Made by a program: the position numbers and the translations under genes. From positions 1 to 7,424 of the forward strand of contig CALYTX010000064.1 in the NCBI GenBank assembly GCA_945487985.1: a stretch of 7,424 bases of DNA. The letters run 5' to 3'. The notes beneath the pieces were generated by a model, which worked only from the letters and a program-made list of their open reading frames with translations, was not told where the DNA came from and made no database searches. The DNA is from an uncultured Verrucomicrobiota bacterium. GTDB lineage: Bacteria; Verrucomicrobiota; Kiritimatiellia; RFP12; UBA1067. Below are positions 6,430 to 7,424 of this stretch, one piece after another (the first letter of the stretch is position 1; each line of letters begins with the position of its first letter).

Positions 6430-7424
6430 TTACTTGCTTTCTTCGGGAGCGGGCTGGACCGTTTCTTCCTTCGATTCCATCGCCGCCATTGCAACCTCGC
6501 GCCCGCGCACGTCCACGAGCCTGGTCGTCACGAAAATCAAGAGGTTGCGCTTGGTCGTCTGCTCCGAGTGGCTGCGGAAAAGCCGACCAATGAAGGGCAA
6601 ATCGCCGAGAAACGGAATCTTGTCATCCATCGCCTTGCGGTGCTCGGTGATAAGACCGCCCATCACAATCGTCGCGCCCGGGTAGACGGATATCTTCGAA
6701 TGGATCTGGCGGGTGTGGAAAAACGGCTGTTCCATCGGCGCATCGTAATAGGTCATGTTCTGGTCGCCCGAGGAAGATAGGTTCTTCATCGCCTGCACTG
6801 CCGCGTCGCTCGCTTCGGTGACAATCATGTTCTTGAGCGCGGTGTCAATCGTCCCGCCTATCGAGCCGATGATTTGGGAAAGACCGGTGAAGATTTCTCC
6901 GATGCCCTGGAAACTCGTGAGCGAGCTGTTGCCGGTAAAGGGAATCTTCATGCCGTAGTTCTTCCAGGTCGGCTCGTCGACGACCTGCGTATCGAGCTCA
7001 AGGTCGATTAGATTGCCGTCGTCGGTAAGCTGCGGATTGACGGTGAGAATAACACCGACTTCGCGCATCGTGAATTCCTGCGGTTCGACGACGGCGAGAA
7101 TCGCCGACTGGCTGCCGCCCGAGTTGTTGCCACCGCTGCTGGAGGAGCTCGACTGCAGCTGAACGTCATAGTCCGTCGGATAGATGTATTCAGTGACAAC
7201 CTTCATCACCGCTTCCTGGCCCGATTGGGTAAGCACCTTGGGCGCGGAGAGAAGATCCGTGTCGCTGCGCTGCGAAAGCATGTGCAGAATCATCGAAAGA
7301 TCCGCCCCGCCGAGGAACGCGTTGATGCGCATAAACTGGTCGTTATGCGAATTCGATTCGCCGGAAATATGGTTCGACAGCGTCGAAAGATAGCGCATGT
7401 TCGTGCCGTAGGCCGCGTCCCCGC
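6430..7424 (-). CDS. Outer-membrane secretin, C-terminal part (type IV pilus/type II secretion family; cut by window edge)
   Basis: The frame is open from the right edge (codons G-D-A-A-Y-G-T-N before Met at 7398) to the TAA at 6432-6430, so the true start is outside the window. The visible 330 residues contain the secretin pore domain. Numbering from that Met, SQRSDTDLLSAPKVLTQSGQ (42-61) is the classical entry strand. EVGVILTVNPQ (113-123) and IDLELDTQVV (131-140) form barrel strands. ISVYPGATIVMGGLI (236-250), KIPFLGDLPFIGRLF (260-274) and RNLLIFVTTRLVD (284-296) are the diagnostic C-terminal hallmark. Secretins form 12- to 15-subunit outer-membrane channels for type IV pili or type II secretion. 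The NYGMKIPF stretch and overall layout recall the Amuc_1098-type pilus secretins of Verrucomicrobia. A Ser/Gly-rich loop (83-95) and a 64-residue insertion (155-218) are unusual. The short acidic tail (308-322) is no clear pilotin-binding domain. Confidence 0.95.
   Translation of the reverse strand, partial: GDAAYGTNMRYLSTLSNHISGESNSHNDQFMRINAFLGGADLSMILHMLSQRSDTDLLSAPKVLTQSGQEAVMKVVTEYIYPTDYDVQLQSSSSSSGGNNSGGSQSAILAVVEPQEFTMREVGVILTVNPQLTDDGNLIDLELDTQVVDEPTWKNYGMKIPFTGNSSLTSFQGIGEIFTGLSQIIGSIGGTIDTALKNMIVTEASDAAVQAMKNLSSSGDQNMTYYDAPMEQPFFHTRQIHSKISVYPGATIVMGGLITEHRKAMDDKIPFLGDLPFIGRLFRSHSEQTTKRNLLIFVTTRLVDVRGREVAMAAMESKEETVQPAPEESK
6745..6936 (-). other. Insertion inside the secretin pore domain
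   Basis: Residues 155-218 of the visible secretin (counted from Met at 7398) separate the strand ending NYGMKIPF from the strand starting PMEQPFFHTRQI. These are usually joined by a short loop. The insert is Ser/Gly-rich at both ends and has an amphipathic, Ile/Gly-rich middle (GIGEIFTGLSQIIGSIGG followed by TIDTALKNM). It could form an extra gate, cap or lip element. Assignment as an insertion rests on my memory of the family layout rather than on an alignment. Confidence 0.5.

Noticed and set aside
1..7424. CRISPR arrays, insertion sequences, tRNA/rRNA genes, phage or defence genes
   Set aside because: Apart from short Pro-linker and B-repeat identities, no regularly spaced direct repeats, terminal inverted repeats, transposase motifs or tRNA-like folds were noticed while reading both strands.

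Overview
The window is one tightly packed, single-strand gene block, with all genes on the minus strand. In transcription order (high to low coordinates) it holds: the C-terminal part of an outer-membrane secretin (cut by the right edge), dephospho-CoA kinase coaE, transcription terminator rho, a 1384-residue exported multidomain repeat protein, and the first 34 codons of uvrA (cut by the left edge). Gaps between genes are 15, 69, 27 and 4 nt. No intrinsic terminator, RNA gene, mobile element or CRISPR array was seen, and no stretch over 300 nt lacks a gene.

Organism: probably a Gram-negative bacterium of the PVC superphylum, most likely Kiritimatiellota or a nearby Verrucomicrobiota/Lentisphaerota lineage. 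The secretin implies an outer membrane, and its sequence resembles the Amuc_1098-type (type IV pilus) secretins of Verrucomicrobia. The large protein combines InlB/Listeria-Bacteroides B-repeats, a W-rich jelly-roll-like module, MBG-like modules and a C-terminal domain of a style I associate with Kiritimatiellota. This assignment is inference from family resemblance, not a search result.

The five genes do not form one obvious pathway. coaE (last step of CoA synthesis), rho (transcription termination) and uvrA (nucleotide excision repair) are housekeeping. The secretin gene ends a probable pilus or secretion cluster that lies off the right edge. The large protein is the accessory element. It occupies 56% of the window, sits between rho and uvrA, has its own strong Shine-Dalgarno-like sequence, and is probably displayed outside the cell or held in the periplasm or outer membrane. 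Its function cannot be read from the sequence.

I did not find a defence system or another clearly novel multi-gene system. The points most worth checking are the unassigned 350-residue C-terminal domain of the large protein, its placement between two housekeeping genes, the lower-GC jelly-roll segment inside it, the unusually short CoaE, and a 64-residue insertion inside the secretin domain.
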